64,000 bases of DNA from Marinobacter azerbaijanicus. GTDB lineage: Bacteria > Pseudomonadota > Gammaproteobacteria > Pseudomonadales > Oleiphilaceae. Below, in pieces: positions 45,560 to 54,431 of this stretch (the stretch's first letter is position 1; each line of letters opens with the position of its first letter). The position numbers and the translations under genes are program-made. The notes under the pieces were generated by a model. That model ran no database searches. It was not told where the DNA came from and worked only from the letters and a program-made list of their open reading frames with translations. The stretch covers positions 1 through 64,000 of the forward strand of contig NZ_JASSVS010000001.1 in NCBI RefSeq assembly GCF_030250645.1. The letters are read 5' to 3'.

Positions 45560-46048
45560 TCAGGCACGGCCTTCGGCCTGGAATGTCAGTTTGATCGGCA
45601 TATCGATTGGCTTTTCCATACCCGATTGAAGGTCGACCCTCCAGGTCATTTCCGGATTTGTAGTGCATACTGGTGCTGTGAACCGGGCTTCCCAGAGCTT
45701 ACTACCGCCATCTTCCGCAGGCCCTGTCCTGGTCATTGGTACCGGGTATTCCCCCATGTACATGGATTCGCCGCGCAGTACAGCCAGCAGCCTGGGAAGG
45801 TTCTCGTCGGTTTCTACCGACAACTGATAGACCGTACCGTCCGCGTTATCGGCCTCTTTTTCCATATGAGCTTCCCAAAGGGTGCCCTGTTGCGTCCATT
45901 GGCACGTATCATTGAGCAGGTCGCAGCTCAACACGCCCTGATCAGCCTGACCATCGGCATCCGACATCAGCCATCGCGGACCGAAAACGCCGAGAGCCAC
46001 CACGCCGACGATGGCCAACACAGCTACAAGTGCTCTTAACACATCCAT
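45560..46048 (-). CDS. Single-pass membrane protein of unknown function
   Basis: 162 residues starting at an ATG with TTGGAGG just upstream. An N-terminal helix (VLRALVAVLAIVGVVALGVFG) anchors a periplasmic part that has three cysteines in total (GVLSCDLLNDTCQW, APVCTTNPE) and beta-like strands (YQLSVETDENLPRLLAVL, MTWRVDLQSG). The ending KLTFQAEGRA suggests a compact beta-sandwich domain. No named family is recognised. It is divergent from the ABC exporter genes, with about 115 bases between the starts. Confidence 0.65.
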   Translation of the reverse strand: MDVLRALVAVLAIVGVVALGVFGPRWLMSDADGQADQGVLSCDLLNDTCQWTQQGTLWEAHMEKEADNADGTVYQLSVETDENLPRLLAVLRGESMYMGEYPVPMTRTGPAEDGGSKLWEARFTAPVCTTNPEMTWRVDLQSGMEKPIDMPIKLTFQAEGRA

Positions 46049-46164
46049 TCCTCCAAGATTAATCGGGCATTATGGGGATTATTGCTGCCAAGGCAAAGCT
46101 TTCTAAAACAGCACCGGTCATGAGAAAATACCGCGCTTTGATTCATCGCCAACAGGATACGCCT

Positions 46165-47085
46165 GTGCAACCGGACATTTCCGTAAAGCACCTCAACAAA
46201 GTCTATGCTGATGGTTTCAGCGCCCTCAAGGACATAAACCTTGATATCAAGCCGGGAGAGATCTTTGCGCTCCTCGGTCCTAATGGTGCCGGGAAGACAA
46301 CCCTGATCAGCATTATCTGTGGCATTGTGAACCTCTCCGACGGAGAAGTGAAAGCAGCCGGTTACGATATCGTCAAGGATTACCGCAGAGCCCGTGAAAG
46401 CATTGGTCTGGTTCCCCAGGAACTGAACACCGATTCTTTCGAAACCGTCTGGGATGCCGTGTCGTTCAGCCGCGGGCTGTTTGGTAAGCCACCTGCCCCG
46501 GATCATATTGAAAAGGTCCTCAAGGATCTGTCGCTCTGGGACAAGCGCAACAACCGGATCATGTCCCTTTCCGGCGGCATGAAACGCCGCGTAATGATCG
46601 CCAAAGCCCTGTCCCACGAGCCGCGCATCCTGTTCCTTGATGAGCCAACCGCTGGTGTGGATGTCGAGTTACGTCGCGATATGTGGGAAATGGTCCGGAA
46701 GCTCCGGGCAAACGGCGTCACCATTATCCTCACCACACACTACATTGAAGAAGCCGAGGAAATGGCTGATCGCATCGGCGTTATCCGGGAAGGCGAGATC
46801 ATCCTGGTGGAGGACAAGACCCGGTTGATGAGCAAGCTGGGCAAGAAGGAACTCCGTCTGCATCTGCAGAACCCGCTGGACAAGATTCCGGGGCAGCTGG
46901 CCCTGGAGCCGGTGGATCTGTCGGAAGACGGCTATGAACTGATCTACACCTTTGATTCCCAACAGGAACAGGCCGGCGTGGCAAGGCTTCTCCGGACATT
47001 GGGCGAAATGGGCATTGAGTTCCGGGATATACAGACCAGAGAAAGCTCCCTTGAGGAAATTTTTGTGGGCCTGGTCAATGAATAA
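46165..47085 (+). CDS. yadG: ABC exporter ATP-binding protein (YadG-like)
   Basis: 306 residues from a GTG at 46165, chosen because CAGGA lies seven bases upstream and the length then matches E. coli YadG (308); ATGs at 46120 and 46072 have no ribosome site. Walker A is [16 protein letters not shown], the signature is [15 protein letters not shown], Walker B is [12 protein letters not shown] and the H-loop is [17 protein letters not shown]. The C-terminal [13 protein letters not shown] is typical of exporter ATPases of the ABC-2 type. It is coupled to the permease gene 15 bases downstream. The substrate is unknown. Confidence 0.88.
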   Translation: MQPDISVKHLNKVYADGFSALKDINLDIKPGEIFALLGPNGAGKTTLISIICGIVNLSDGEVKAAGYDIVKDYRRARESIGLVPQELNTDSFETVWDAVSFSRGLFGKPPAPDHIEKVLKDLSLWDKRNNRIMSLSGGMKRRVMIAKALSHEPRILFLDEPTAGVDVELRRDMWEMVRKLRANGVTIILTTHYIEEAEEMADRIGVIREGEIILVEDKTRLMSKLGKKELRLHLQNPLDKIPGQLALEPVDLSEDGYELIYTFDSQQEQAGVARLLRTLGEMGIEFRDIQTRESSLEEIFVGLVNE

Positions 47086-47100
47086 CGCGGGAGTGGTGCA

Positions 47101-47862
47101 ATGAACCTTTACGGTGTACGTGCAATCTACAAGTTCGAAATGGCACGCATGCGCCGAACCCTGATGCAGAGTGTGGCCTCGCCGGTCATTTCCACATCCC
47201 TGTATTTCGTGGTGTTCGGGTCTGCCATTGGCAGCCGGATGGGGGATATCGACAACATCAGTTACGGCGCCTATATCATCCCCGGGCTGGTGATGCTGTC
47301 GTTACTGATGCAGAGTATTTCCAACGCCTCTTTCGGGATCTACATGCCGAAGTTCTCCGGCACCATTTACGAAGTGCTGTCTGCCCCGGTCTCCTATGTG
47401 GAGGTGGTGCTTGGCTATGTGGGAGCTGCCGCCACTAAATCGGTGATACTTGGCATTATCATATTGATCACCGCAAAGCTGTTTGTGGATTACGACGTGC
47501 TGCATCCCTTCTGGATGTTTGCCTTTCTGGTGCTGACAGCCATTACCTTCAGCCTGTTTGGCTTTATTATCGGTATCTGGGCAGACGGGTTTGAAAAGCT
47601 CCAGATTGTACCGCTGATGATCGTCACCCCCCTGGTGTTCCTGGGTGGCACCTTCTATTCCATCGATATGCTGCCGGAGGTCTGGCAAACCATTAGCCTG
47701 TTCAACCCGGTGGTGTATCTCATCAGCGGCTTCCGCTGGGCCTTTTATGGCGTGTCGGACGTGCACGTGGGCATTAGCGTGGGAATGACCCTGCTGTTCC
47801 TCACCGCCTGTATGGTTGCAGTGTGGTGGATTTTCAAAACCGGCTACCGGCTGCGTTCCTGA
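47101..47862 (+). CDS. yadH: ABC-2 type exporter permease (YadH-like)
   Basis: 253 residues with about six membrane helices. The segments [54 protein letters not shown] and [19 protein letters not shown] are the conserved ABC-2 permease blocks, and the size fits E. coli YadH (256). It works as a homodimer with the preceding ATPase. The substrate cannot be told; drug, lipid or glycan export have been proposed for relatives. Its stop shares a base with the start of the DUF192 gene. Confidence 0.9.
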   Translation: MNLYGVRAIYKFEMARMRRTLMQSVASPVISTSLYFVVFGSAIGSRMGDIDNISYGAYIIPGLVMLSLLMQSISNASFGIYMPKFSGTIYEVLSAPVSYVEVVLGYVGAAATKSVILGIIILITAKLFVDYDVLHPFWMFAFLVLTAITFSLFGFIIGIWADGFEKLQIVPLMIVTPLVFLGGTFYSIDMLPEVWQTISLFNPVVYLISGFRWAFYGVSDVHVGISVGMTLLFLTACMVAVWWIFKTGYRLRS

Positions 47863-48365
47863 TGAATGGTCGGGCAACCACGTACAGAGCTAGGGCGCTT
47901 TTGCCCCTGATGACCCTGCTGTTGTCAGGTTGCCTGGCCGCCGTTCCAGCCAAGGGCTCGCTGCCGGTGAAACAGGCATGCCTGATATCAGGGGAACGGG
48001 CCAATCCCATTACCCTGGAAATCGCCGTAAGTTCTGAACAACGCAGTCGTGGGCTGATGGAGAGAGAAGCGCTTGGGCCGGAGGCGGGAATGCTGTTTGT
48101 ATACAGTAACCAGCGTCGCGCAGACCATGGCTTCTGGATGTACCGCACGCTGATTCCACTGGACATTGCCTACATGGACCGCCACGGCATTATTCGTGCG
48201 ATACGCCAGATGGCCCCCTGTCCGGAAGCTCAGGGCAGGGACTGCCCCACCTACCGGGCCGGAGTCCCTTTCTACCTGGCCCTGGAAATGAACCACGGCT
48301 ATTTTGAAAGTCGAGGAATCGAAGTGGGCGACCGGCTTTCGCTGGCCCCCTCAGACTGTCGCTAG
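47862..48365 (+). CDS. DUF192 family lipoprotein
   Basis: 167 residues from the ATG at 47862 (TGATG overlap with the permease stop). The N-terminus has a lipobox, TLLLSGCLA, so it should be a lipoprotein. The DUF192 domain is clear: IAVSSEQRSRGLMEREALGPEAGMLFVY, DHGFWMYRTLIPLDIAYMDRHGII and VPFYLALEMNHGYFESRGIEVGDRLSL. The family has a small beta-barrel fold and no established activity. Co-translation with the YadGH exporter suggests a common transcript, but a functional link is not known. Confidence 0.88.
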   Translation: MNGRATTYRARALLPLMTLLLSGCLAAVPAKGSLPVKQACLISGERANPITLEIAVSSEQRSRGLMEREALGPEAGMLFVYSNQRRADHGFWMYRTLIPLDIAYMDRHGIIRAIRQMAPCPEAQGRDCPTYRAGVPFYLALEMNHGYFESRGIEVGDRLSLAPSDCR

Positions 48366-48372
48366 CGCTGGC

Positions 48373-49176
48373 CTATTCGTCTTTCCACTCGGGCTTGCGC
48401 TTGTCCAGGAATGCACAGATGCCCTCTTGGGCATCCGCAGCCTGCATGTTCTTTGCCATCACCTCTGACGTATAGTCGTAGGCGTCCGCCAGTCCCATTT
48501 CCAGCTGTCTGTAAAAGGCTTCCTTGCCGATTTTCAGGGTGTGGCCTGATTTGCCCGCAATAGTGGCGGCGAGGCGATTCACGGTTTCATCCAGAACCTG
48601 TTCATCCACCACCTGGTTCACCAGCCCCAGGCGCTCGGCCTTGATCGCGCCGACCATTTCGCCGGTCAACAGCATCTCCATGGCATGCTTGCGGGATACG
48701 TTGCGGGACAGTGCCACCATGGGTGTGGAGCAGAACAGGCCTATATTCACGCCCGGCGTGGCAAAACGTGCGGTATCGGCAGCCACTGCCAGGTCGCAAC
48801 TGGCGACCAACTGGCATCCTGCAGCCGTGGCCACACCCGCCACACGTGCAATCACCGGCTTGGGCAGATTGACGATCTGTTGCATCACCTTGCTGCAAAG
48901 GTTAAACAGTTCCAGCTGGAATTCATGGCTATCGAGCTGGCTACGGATTTCCTTCAGATCATGGCCCGCACAAAACACCCGGCCACTGGCGGCGAGCACA
49001 ATTACCCGTGTTTCCGGGTCCTCGGCCAGGGCGCTGAGCCGATCGGAAAGCGCCTGCAACATGGCCATGGACAGGCTATTGCGATTCTCCGGCTGGTTGA
49101 GCGTAAGCGTGGTGATACCGCTATCGGTGGCAACCGTAATCATCTCTTCCGCAGTCATGGTGACGTCACTCCTCAT
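48373..49176 (-). CDS. ECHDC3-like enoyl-CoA hydratase/isomerase family protein
   Basis: 267 residues (ATGs at 49158 and 49143 are shorter options). It has the crotonase oxyanion-hole blocks FCAGHDLKEIR and VAGVATAAGCQLVASCDLAVAADTARFATPGVNIGLFCSTP. The two Glu residues that catalyse hydration in classical enoyl-CoA hydratase are replaced (Gln in GCQL and Gly in TPGVNIGL), as in the ECHDC3 group. Hydratase activity is therefore doubtful and the true reaction unknown. It is divergent from the DUF6351 lipoprotein gene, with a palindrome in the gap. Confidence 0.85.
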   Translation of the reverse strand: MRSDVTMTAEEMITVATDSGITTLTLNQPENRNSLSMAMLQALSDRLSALAEDPETRVIVLAASGRVFCAGHDLKEIRSQLDSHEFQLELFNLCSKVMQQIVNLPKPVIARVAGVATAAGCQLVASCDLAVAADTARFATPGVNIGLFCSTPMVALSRNVSRKHAMEMLLTGEMVGAIKAERLGLVNQVVDEQVLDETVNRLAATIAGKSGHTLKIGKEAFYRQLEMGLADAYDYTSEVMAKNMQAADAQEGICAFLDKRKPEWKDE

Positions 49177-49257
49177 CTTTTTCCCCCAGTATTCAGTAGC
49201 AGTGCCAGCAAGTCGAGCCGACTTTCGTCGGGATCATCCTCACTAGCCCTTCCAGGC

Positions 49258-49272
49258 AACTGTGACACAGTT
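49258..49272. promoter_or_regulatory. Perfect 15-base palindrome between divergent genes
   Basis: AACTGTG-A-CACAGTT reads the same on both strands. It lies about 82 bases before the crotonase start and 116 bases before the lipoprotein start, where an operator for both divergent genes would be expected. A second, weaker element, AAAAC-N5-GTTTT (49321-49335), lies closer to the lipoprotein gene. No regulator gene is nearby. Confidence 0.4.
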
Positions 49273-49387
49273 AACACTTTTGACAGAGCCAGATGTCCAT
49301 GTGGCCAACGCCCTGGCGGCAAAACTTATGGTTTTATGCCAATAAATCGAAACAGAACGTCACAAATTAAAACAAAAAGAGGTAAGC

Positions 49388-51991
49388 ATGAGGTTCATCA
49401 AAAAGGCCCTGCCCTTTGCAGTTGTAATGGTTCTGGCCGGCTGTGGTGGCAATGACGCGGAAACCACCTCGCAACCCTCCGAAGGCACAAACAGCAGAGC
49501 GGACTCCGAACAGGACACGGTTGCTGACCAGGGCGCTATCCGGGTCCTTTCAAACCGCCCGGACCTGATTAATGGTGGTGATGCGCTGATAGAGATAGAT
49601 TTGCCGGAAACCAACGGCGCAAGGGTTCAACTGAATGGAAAAGACATCACCGATACCCTGATGGCCATGGAAAACGGTGTGCTCCGTGGACTGATCACCG
49701 GCCTGATGCTGGGTGAGAACGAAGTCAAGGTTATTCCAGGCAAGGGACGTGTGTTGCGAGAAACCATCATCAACCACCCCAAGGGTGGTCCCGTATTCTC
49801 AGGCCCCCAGGTCCAACCCTGGAACTGCACCAACGGCAACGCCCTGGACGACAAGTGCAATCAGCCAGCGGAATTCGAGCTGAAGTATGTGCCACAGTCG
49901 AAGTTTGACCTGTTTGCAGAAAACTTTGACCCGCAGTCACCGGGATTGCCGGGAGCCTTCCTGCCCTATGATCCCGAGAACCCGCCGCCTGACGAGGACA
50001 TCGCCCAGGTCACGACCGATGAAGGCGTCACTGTGCCCTACATCGTCAGGGTGGAGACTGGCGTCATAAACCGGGACCGCTACCAGATCATGTCGCTGTT
50101 CCAGCCGGATCAGGCATGGACAGCACTGTCGCCCCAGGAACAGTGGAACGGCAAGATACTGATCCACCACGGCGGCAATGTCGGTGTCAGCTACGGCATG
50201 GGGCGGCCGCCCAATGGCGACATCGCAGGTACGGCGCCAGAGGGAGCAGAAACCCTGCTCGGTGACAGCATCTCGGTCGCCCTTGCCCGCGGGTTTGTCA
50301 CCCTGTCCACCGCCCAGGCCAATCTTGGTCATAACGTTAATCTGGTGACTGCAGCGGAATCCCTGGTGATGTCCAAGGAGCACATCGTAGAGCAGTATGG
50401 CCCGGTGCGTTATACCATCGGCACTGGCTGTTCCGGCGGGGCCATCGCCCAGCAGCACATTGCCAACGCCTATCCCGGTATCTACCAGGGCCTGATCGTG
50501 CAATGCTCCTATCCGGACGTGTGGACCACAGCAACCCAGTTCGCCGATTACAACCTGCTGAATGAATACCTCGGCAACCAGGTCTCCGAGGACCCACAAG
50601 ATCTCCTGGCCTTTGTAGAAAGCCTGCTCACCTCGCCTGTCCTCGCGGTTCAGTGGCCGGCCCTTTACGGCCATTTGCCGCTCAATCCCATCGTTTCCGA
50701 CATGGCCTTCTTTCCCTCCGCGGAACCGGATCAGGAGAACTGCCCGGGTCTGGCTGGTCAGGCCGAGGTGTATGACCCGGAGACCCGCCCCGACGGCCTG
50801 CGCTGCGGTCTGATTGATTACATGTCCAGTCAGTTTGGCGAGCGCCTGCCACAAGCCTGGTCCCCCAATGAACAACTGCTGTCACGGGGATTCACCGGCA
50901 TCCCGCTGGACAACACCGGCGTGCAGTATGGTCTGAAAGCTCTGCAGGAGGGTGTCATCACGGGTGACCAGTTTCTGGCAGTCAACCGCGACATAGGCGG
51001 TCTCGACATCGACATCAACTACCAGCCGGAACGCACTGTCGCCGACCCTGAGGCACTGGAAAACGCCTACCGCACCGGCGCAATCAATACCGCTGAGAAT
51101 CTCGCTAACGTACCCATCATTGATCTTCGCGGCCCGGACCCCGGCATTGCCCATGATGCCTTCCACTCCTGGCAGGTACGGGCGAGACTGGAAGAGACTC
51201 AGGGCCACGCGCGCAATCACGTGATCTGGTACGGAGCCTTCCCCCTGGCGGGCGACTCGATCTTTACCACCGAAGCTCTGCTGGTGATGGATCAGTGGCT
51301 CGCGAGTATGGAATCGGATCAGCAAGAGACGCCGGTACCCCACAAAGTCATTGCCAACAAGCCAGTCACCGCAAGGGACCGATGCCTGTCTCTGTCAGCT
51401 CCATTCTCGGAAGAAGGCCCGAAGGCTCCCTACACCGGCAACCTGCTTTATCCTGAGCCGCAAGTGCAAGGACTGGAGTCAGACCAGATTCCCACTCTTC
51501 CTGCCGAACTGGGACAGATTCTCGATGTTGCCACCGGACAGGTCTGTGGCCTGAACCTGGGCGAACTTGGGTTGCCGGACATTATTACTGACCCGCTCAA
51601 GCCCATTACCAACGAGGTGGTGGAAGCCCAGAAACTGGTGGTCCAGACCCGGTTCGGAACACCGCGCACCGTCGCAGGGGACTCCATTACGACATTGAAC
51701 AATAAATGCCAGCTCAAACCCGTGGACCCGGCGGACTATCCGGTGAACATTCTCAACGGCGTGTACACCTCCGAAGGCTTCGCGCAGAAAGTTGCTGAAA
51801 TTTTTCCGGACGGCGTCTGCGACTACAGTCACCCGCCTGTCGGCCAGGGGCCTACATTGACCTGGTTGCAGTACGGCGATGAACAGACGGTCAGAACCGG
51901 CGGCGAGCCGCTACCCGGGAGCACCGGAAAGGTCGCGGGATGGGCTTCACCGGCATTCGGGGTAGACCTGAGCCCGAGATCCGACCTTTAG
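49388..51991 (+). CDS. DUF6351 family lipoprotein, probable alpha/beta hydrolase
   Basis: 867 residues with a lipoprotein signal (lipobox MVLAGC near residue 20) and a Ser/Thr/Glu-rich linker. The body includes an Ig-like or propeller-like N-part (IRVLSNRPDLINGGDALIEIDLP) and a hydrolase-like core with a nucleophile-elbow-like TIGTGCSGGAIAQQHIANAYPGIYQGLIVQCSYPD. Possible Asp and His are in LRGPDPGIAHDAFHSW. The pattern fits DUF6351, which has no proven function; a resemblance to extracellular esterases or tannase-like proteins is only suggestive. AGAGGT precedes the start. The product is probably anchored in the outer membrane or periplasm. Confidence 0.75.
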   Translation: MRFIKKALPFAVVMVLAGCGGNDAETTSQPSEGTNSRADSEQDTVADQGAIRVLSNRPDLINGGDALIEIDLPETNGARVQLNGKDITDTLMAMENGVLRGLITGLMLGENEVKVIPGKGRVLRETIINHPKGGPVFSGPQVQPWNCTNGNALDDKCNQPAEFELKYVPQSKFDLFAENFDPQSPGLPGAFLPYDPENPPPDEDIAQVTTDEGVTVPYIVRVETGVINRDRYQIMSLFQPDQAWTALSPQEQWNGKILIHHGGNVGVSYGMGRPPNGDIAGTAPEGAETLLGDSISVALARGFVTLSTAQANLGHNVNLVTAAESLVMSKEHIVEQYGPVRYTIGTGCSGGAIAQQHIANAYPGIYQGLIVQCSYPDVWTTATQFADYNLLNEYLGNQVSEDPQDLLAFVESLLTSPVLAVQWPALYGHLPLNPIVSDMAFFPSAEPDQENCPGLAGQAEVYDPETRPDGLRCGLIDYMSSQFGERLPQAWSPNEQLLSRGFTGIPLDNTGVQYGLKALQEGVITGDQFLAVNRDIGGLDIDINYQPERTVADPEALENAYRTGAINTAENLANVPIIDLRGPDPGIAHDAFHSWQVRARLEETQGHARNHVIWYGAFPLAGDSIFTTEALLVMDQWLASMESDQQETPVPHKVIANKPVTARDRCLSLSAPFSEEGPKAPYTGNLLYPEPQVQGLESDQIPTLPAELGQILDVATGQVCGLNLGELGLPDIITDPLKPITNEVVEAQKLVVQTRFGTPRTVAGDSITTLNNKCQLKPVDPADYPVNILNGVYTSEGFAQKVAEIFPDGVCDYSHPPVGQGPTLTWLQYGDEQTVRTGGEPLPGSTGKVAGWASPAFGVDLSPRSDL

Positions 51992-52003
51992 TCCCGGATA
52001 TGT

Positions 52004-52036
52004 GCTCTCATGATGTATCCTGTACATCATGAGAGC
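52004..52036. promoter_or_regulatory. Perfect 14-bp inverted repeat covering the patatin start codon
   Basis: GCTCTCATGATGTA (52004-52017) and its exact reverse complement (52023-52036) flank a five-base loop TCCTG. The proposed start codon of the patatin gene (52029-52031) lies in the right arm. As RNA the hairpin would hide the start codon; as DNA it is a 14-bp dyad suited to a dimeric repressor. No Shine-Dalgarno is visible in front of the start. A terminator of the upstream gene is less likely because no T-run follows. Confidence 0.65.
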
Positions 52037-53495
52037 CGACAAGAAACAACGCCGCAAACTGGAAAAACAACTCACTGAAGCCACGTCCTATGAGCAGTGG
52101 TACGCCATTGCCGAGCAACTGGACGAGATGGAGGGCTCGCTGACCTGGCGAGAGGAAGCAGGCTGCGAGCTTCTGCACGAATCACTCATTCGCGAACACA
52201 TCGACGCCATGGTGCGCTGTCGTAAAAAAGGTGACACCCGTGGCCTGACCCGCGTGCTACAGGAAAGTCTCTACCGTCACCTCGGCGAAATCGCCAATCC
52301 GGACCTGTACGCCATTGCCTGGACGGGCACCAAGCACCTGGTTACTGAATTCCTGGATGAAGTCGAGCGTTCCATGAACTTCATCTGCGACCACGACATG
52401 CCGGGGGTTACCGAAGAACAGAAGCTCCGCCTGTTCCTGGACGCCGAGCGGGTTTACGGTCGCCCTGCCCTGATGCTCAGTGGCGGTGCCGCTTTCGGCG
52501 TTTACCATATAGGTGTGACCCGCGCACTCTGGCAGCAGGGCCTGCTCCCGGACGTCATTGCCGGGTCAAGTATGGGGGCCATCGTGGCCGGTGCCATCTG
52601 CACCCGGAATAATCAGGAGCTTGAGCGGTTTTTCAACGAACCCGGCGAAATCCACCTGGACGCCTTCCGCTGGCTCGAACCCAGCCGTATCTGGCGGAAA
52701 CGCCATGCGATGGACCAGTCACAACTGCTCCATCATATTCACACCAACATTGGCAGCACCAGCTTCCGCGAAGCGGCAGAACACAGCGGGCGCACCCTGA
52801 ATATCTCGGTGTCCCCTACCCGAACCCGGCAGAAACCAAGACTGCTGAACAGCCTGGCATCGCCGGAAGTCCTGGTGGATTCGGCCATCCTCGCATCCTG
52901 CGCAGTACCCGGCATCTACCCGCCGGTAACGCTACAGGCCCGGGATAACGAAAAAGGGAGAAACGGGAAAAAACCCTATATGCCGACGGAGCGATGGATT
53001 GACGGCAGTGTGCACGGAGACCTCCCCCTGATGCGCATGGCGCGGCTCCACAATGTGAACCGCACCATTGTCAGCCAGGCCAACCCCCATGTGTTGCCGT
53101 TTATCAGCCATCACCACCAGCGCGGGCCCGGCGCATCCGCCAAACAGGCGGCGGCTTCGATGATGCACGCCCAGGTGGCCACTACCCTGAATCTGACCCG
53201 TAACAGCTGGTCGTCATCCATCCTGCGGCCATTACTGGAACAGGCCCATGCCATGGCCACACAGACGTATCTGGGGGATATCAACATACAGTTCCCGTTC
53301 CGGCCGTTGCTGTACCGCAAGATACTCACCAATCCCGGCCGTGAAGACCTGGCGATGTTTATCCGCCTTGGCGAACAGGCCACCTGGCCACGCATGGCCA
53401 TGATCCGCGACCAGACACGAATCAGCCGCACCTTCAGCGACTGTATCGCACGGCTGAAAAAGGCCTGCGCCGCCAACGACAACATCCCGGAGTAG
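52029..53495 (+). CDS. Patatin-like phospholipase with DUF3336 domain
   Basis: 488 residues. Residues 1-145 are the helical DUF3336 domain (ATSYEQWYAIAEQLDEMEG). The patatin domain follows, with oxyanion loop LMLSGGAAFGVYHIGV, nucleophile elbow AGSSMGAIVAGAI and the second dyad residue in RWIDGSVHGDLPL. Such enzymes hydrolyse acylglycerols or phospholipids; fungal and bacterial DUF3336 relatives act as triacylglycerol lipases. The start at 52029 lies within a perfect hairpin and lacks a ribosome site; the next Met is residue 34, too far in. It is followed five bases later by an EamA gene. Confidence 0.88.
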   Translation: MRADKKQRRKLEKQLTEATSYEQWYAIAEQLDEMEGSLTWREEAGCELLHESLIREHIDAMVRCRKKGDTRGLTRVLQESLYRHLGEIANPDLYAIAWTGTKHLVTEFLDEVERSMNFICDHDMPGVTEEQKLRLFLDAERVYGRPALMLSGGAAFGVYHIGVTRALWQQGLLPDVIAGSSMGAIVAGAICTRNNQELERFFNEPGEIHLDAFRWLEPSRIWRKRHAMDQSQLLHHIHTNIGSTSFREAAEHSGRTLNISVSPTRTRQKPRLLNSLASPEVLVDSAILASCAVPGIYPPVTLQARDNEKGRNGKKPYMPTERWIDGSVHGDLPLMRMARLHNVNRTIVSQANPHVLPFISHHHQRGPGASAKQAAASMMHAQVATTLNLTRNSWSSSILRPLLEQAHAMATQTYLGDINIQFPFRPLLYRKILTNPGREDLAMFIRLGEQATWPRMAMIRDQTRISRTFSDCIARLKKACAANDNIPE

Positions 53496-53499
53496 CGCC

Positions 53500-54378
53500 T
53501 TGCAGACCACCCGGATCAAAGGACTGACCATTGCCGCTCTGGGCGTGCTGTTTATCGTACCCGACGCTCTACTGGTCAAGATTACCTCGGTAGACCCGGT
53601 GGTATTCCTGTTCTGGCGTGGCCTGTTGCTGGCCGTCAGCTTTCTTGTGATCAGCTGGGCGAGATACCGTTCCCGCCTGACTACAGAAATCAGGCGCTGC
53701 GGCTGGAAAGGCATGTTCTGCGCGGGCGCCTTCGCGGTCAGTACGCTCGGCTTCGTGGTGGGCATGAAAAACACCGCTGCTGGCAACGTCCTGGTTATCC
53801 TCAATACCGCTCCGGTACTCGCCGCCCTGATCGCATGGCTGGTCTGGAGGGAAACCCTGCCCTGGAGGACGTGGGTGGTCATCCTGGTGTGCGTGACCGG
53901 TGCAACCTTCATGGCCATCGGTGAATGGGGCAAAGGCGACCCGTTGGGGCTGATGATGGCTGGTATTGCCGCCATAGCCCTTGCCTCCAACCTCAATGTG
54001 GCCCGTTCCCGGCCCGACTGCGATATGAGCGTAATGCTGATGTTTGGTGCCCTGGCGTTGGCCATTGTAGCGGCGTTTATGGGTGGAGCCGAAACTCTCT
54101 CAGCAAGGGACGGTTTTTTCATTGCCCTGCTCTGCCTGGTCTTCCTGCCGACAGCCTGCATCCTCATCCAGATTGGCCCCCGCTACATTCCCGCGGCGGA
54201 AGTCAGTCTGATGCTGCTGCTGGAAACCGTGCTGGGGTCCTTCCTGGTGTGGCTGTTCCTGGGCGAAGTGCCACCGGACCTCAGCCTGATTGGTGGCGTG
54301 ATTGTGTTCTCGGCACTGGCGACCCACGGCTGGCTGGAAGTGAAGCGCTACAGGAAAGCACGGGCGCTAGTTGATTAA
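53500..54378 (+). CDS. EamA family DMT transporter
   Basis: 292 residues beginning at a TTG with CCGGAG nine bases upstream, so the start is credible. About ten membrane helices are visible, with the internal repeat of EamA domains (LFWRGLLLAVSFLVISW in the first half, ETVLGSFLVWLFLGE in the second). The segment NTAAGNVLVILNTAPVLAALIAWLVWRE is a typical EamA block. The substrate is unknown; members export amino acids or other small metabolites. It follows the patatin gene by five bases and precedes a crotonase gene by 53, so a common transcript is likely. Confidence 0.88.
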   Translation: MQTTRIKGLTIAALGVLFIVPDALLVKITSVDPVVFLFWRGLLLAVSFLVISWARYRSRLTTEIRRCGWKGMFCAGAFAVSTLGFVVGMKNTAAGNVLVILNTAPVLAALIAWLVWRETLPWRTWVVILVCVTGATFMAIGEWGKGDPLGLMMAGIAAIALASNLNVARSRPDCDMSVMLMFGALALAIVAAFMGGAETLSARDGFFIALLCLVFLPTACILIQIGPRYIPAAEVSLMLLLETVLGSFLVWLFLGEVPPDLSLIGGVIVFSALATHGWLEVKRYRKARALVD

Positions 54379-54431
54379 CCTCGATCCGGCGCGCGAAGAT
54401 ACGCGCTGATGAACCACAAGGAACTGCTGCC

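Noticed and set aside
49937..50875. 312-codon minus-strand frame opposite the DUF6351 gene
   Set aside because: Antisense shadow; the sense product has a lipoprotein signal and a conserved body.
53232..54167. 311-codon minus-strand frame spanning the patatin and EamA genes
   Set aside because: It crosses two real genes on the other strand, and its product shows no domain or signal.
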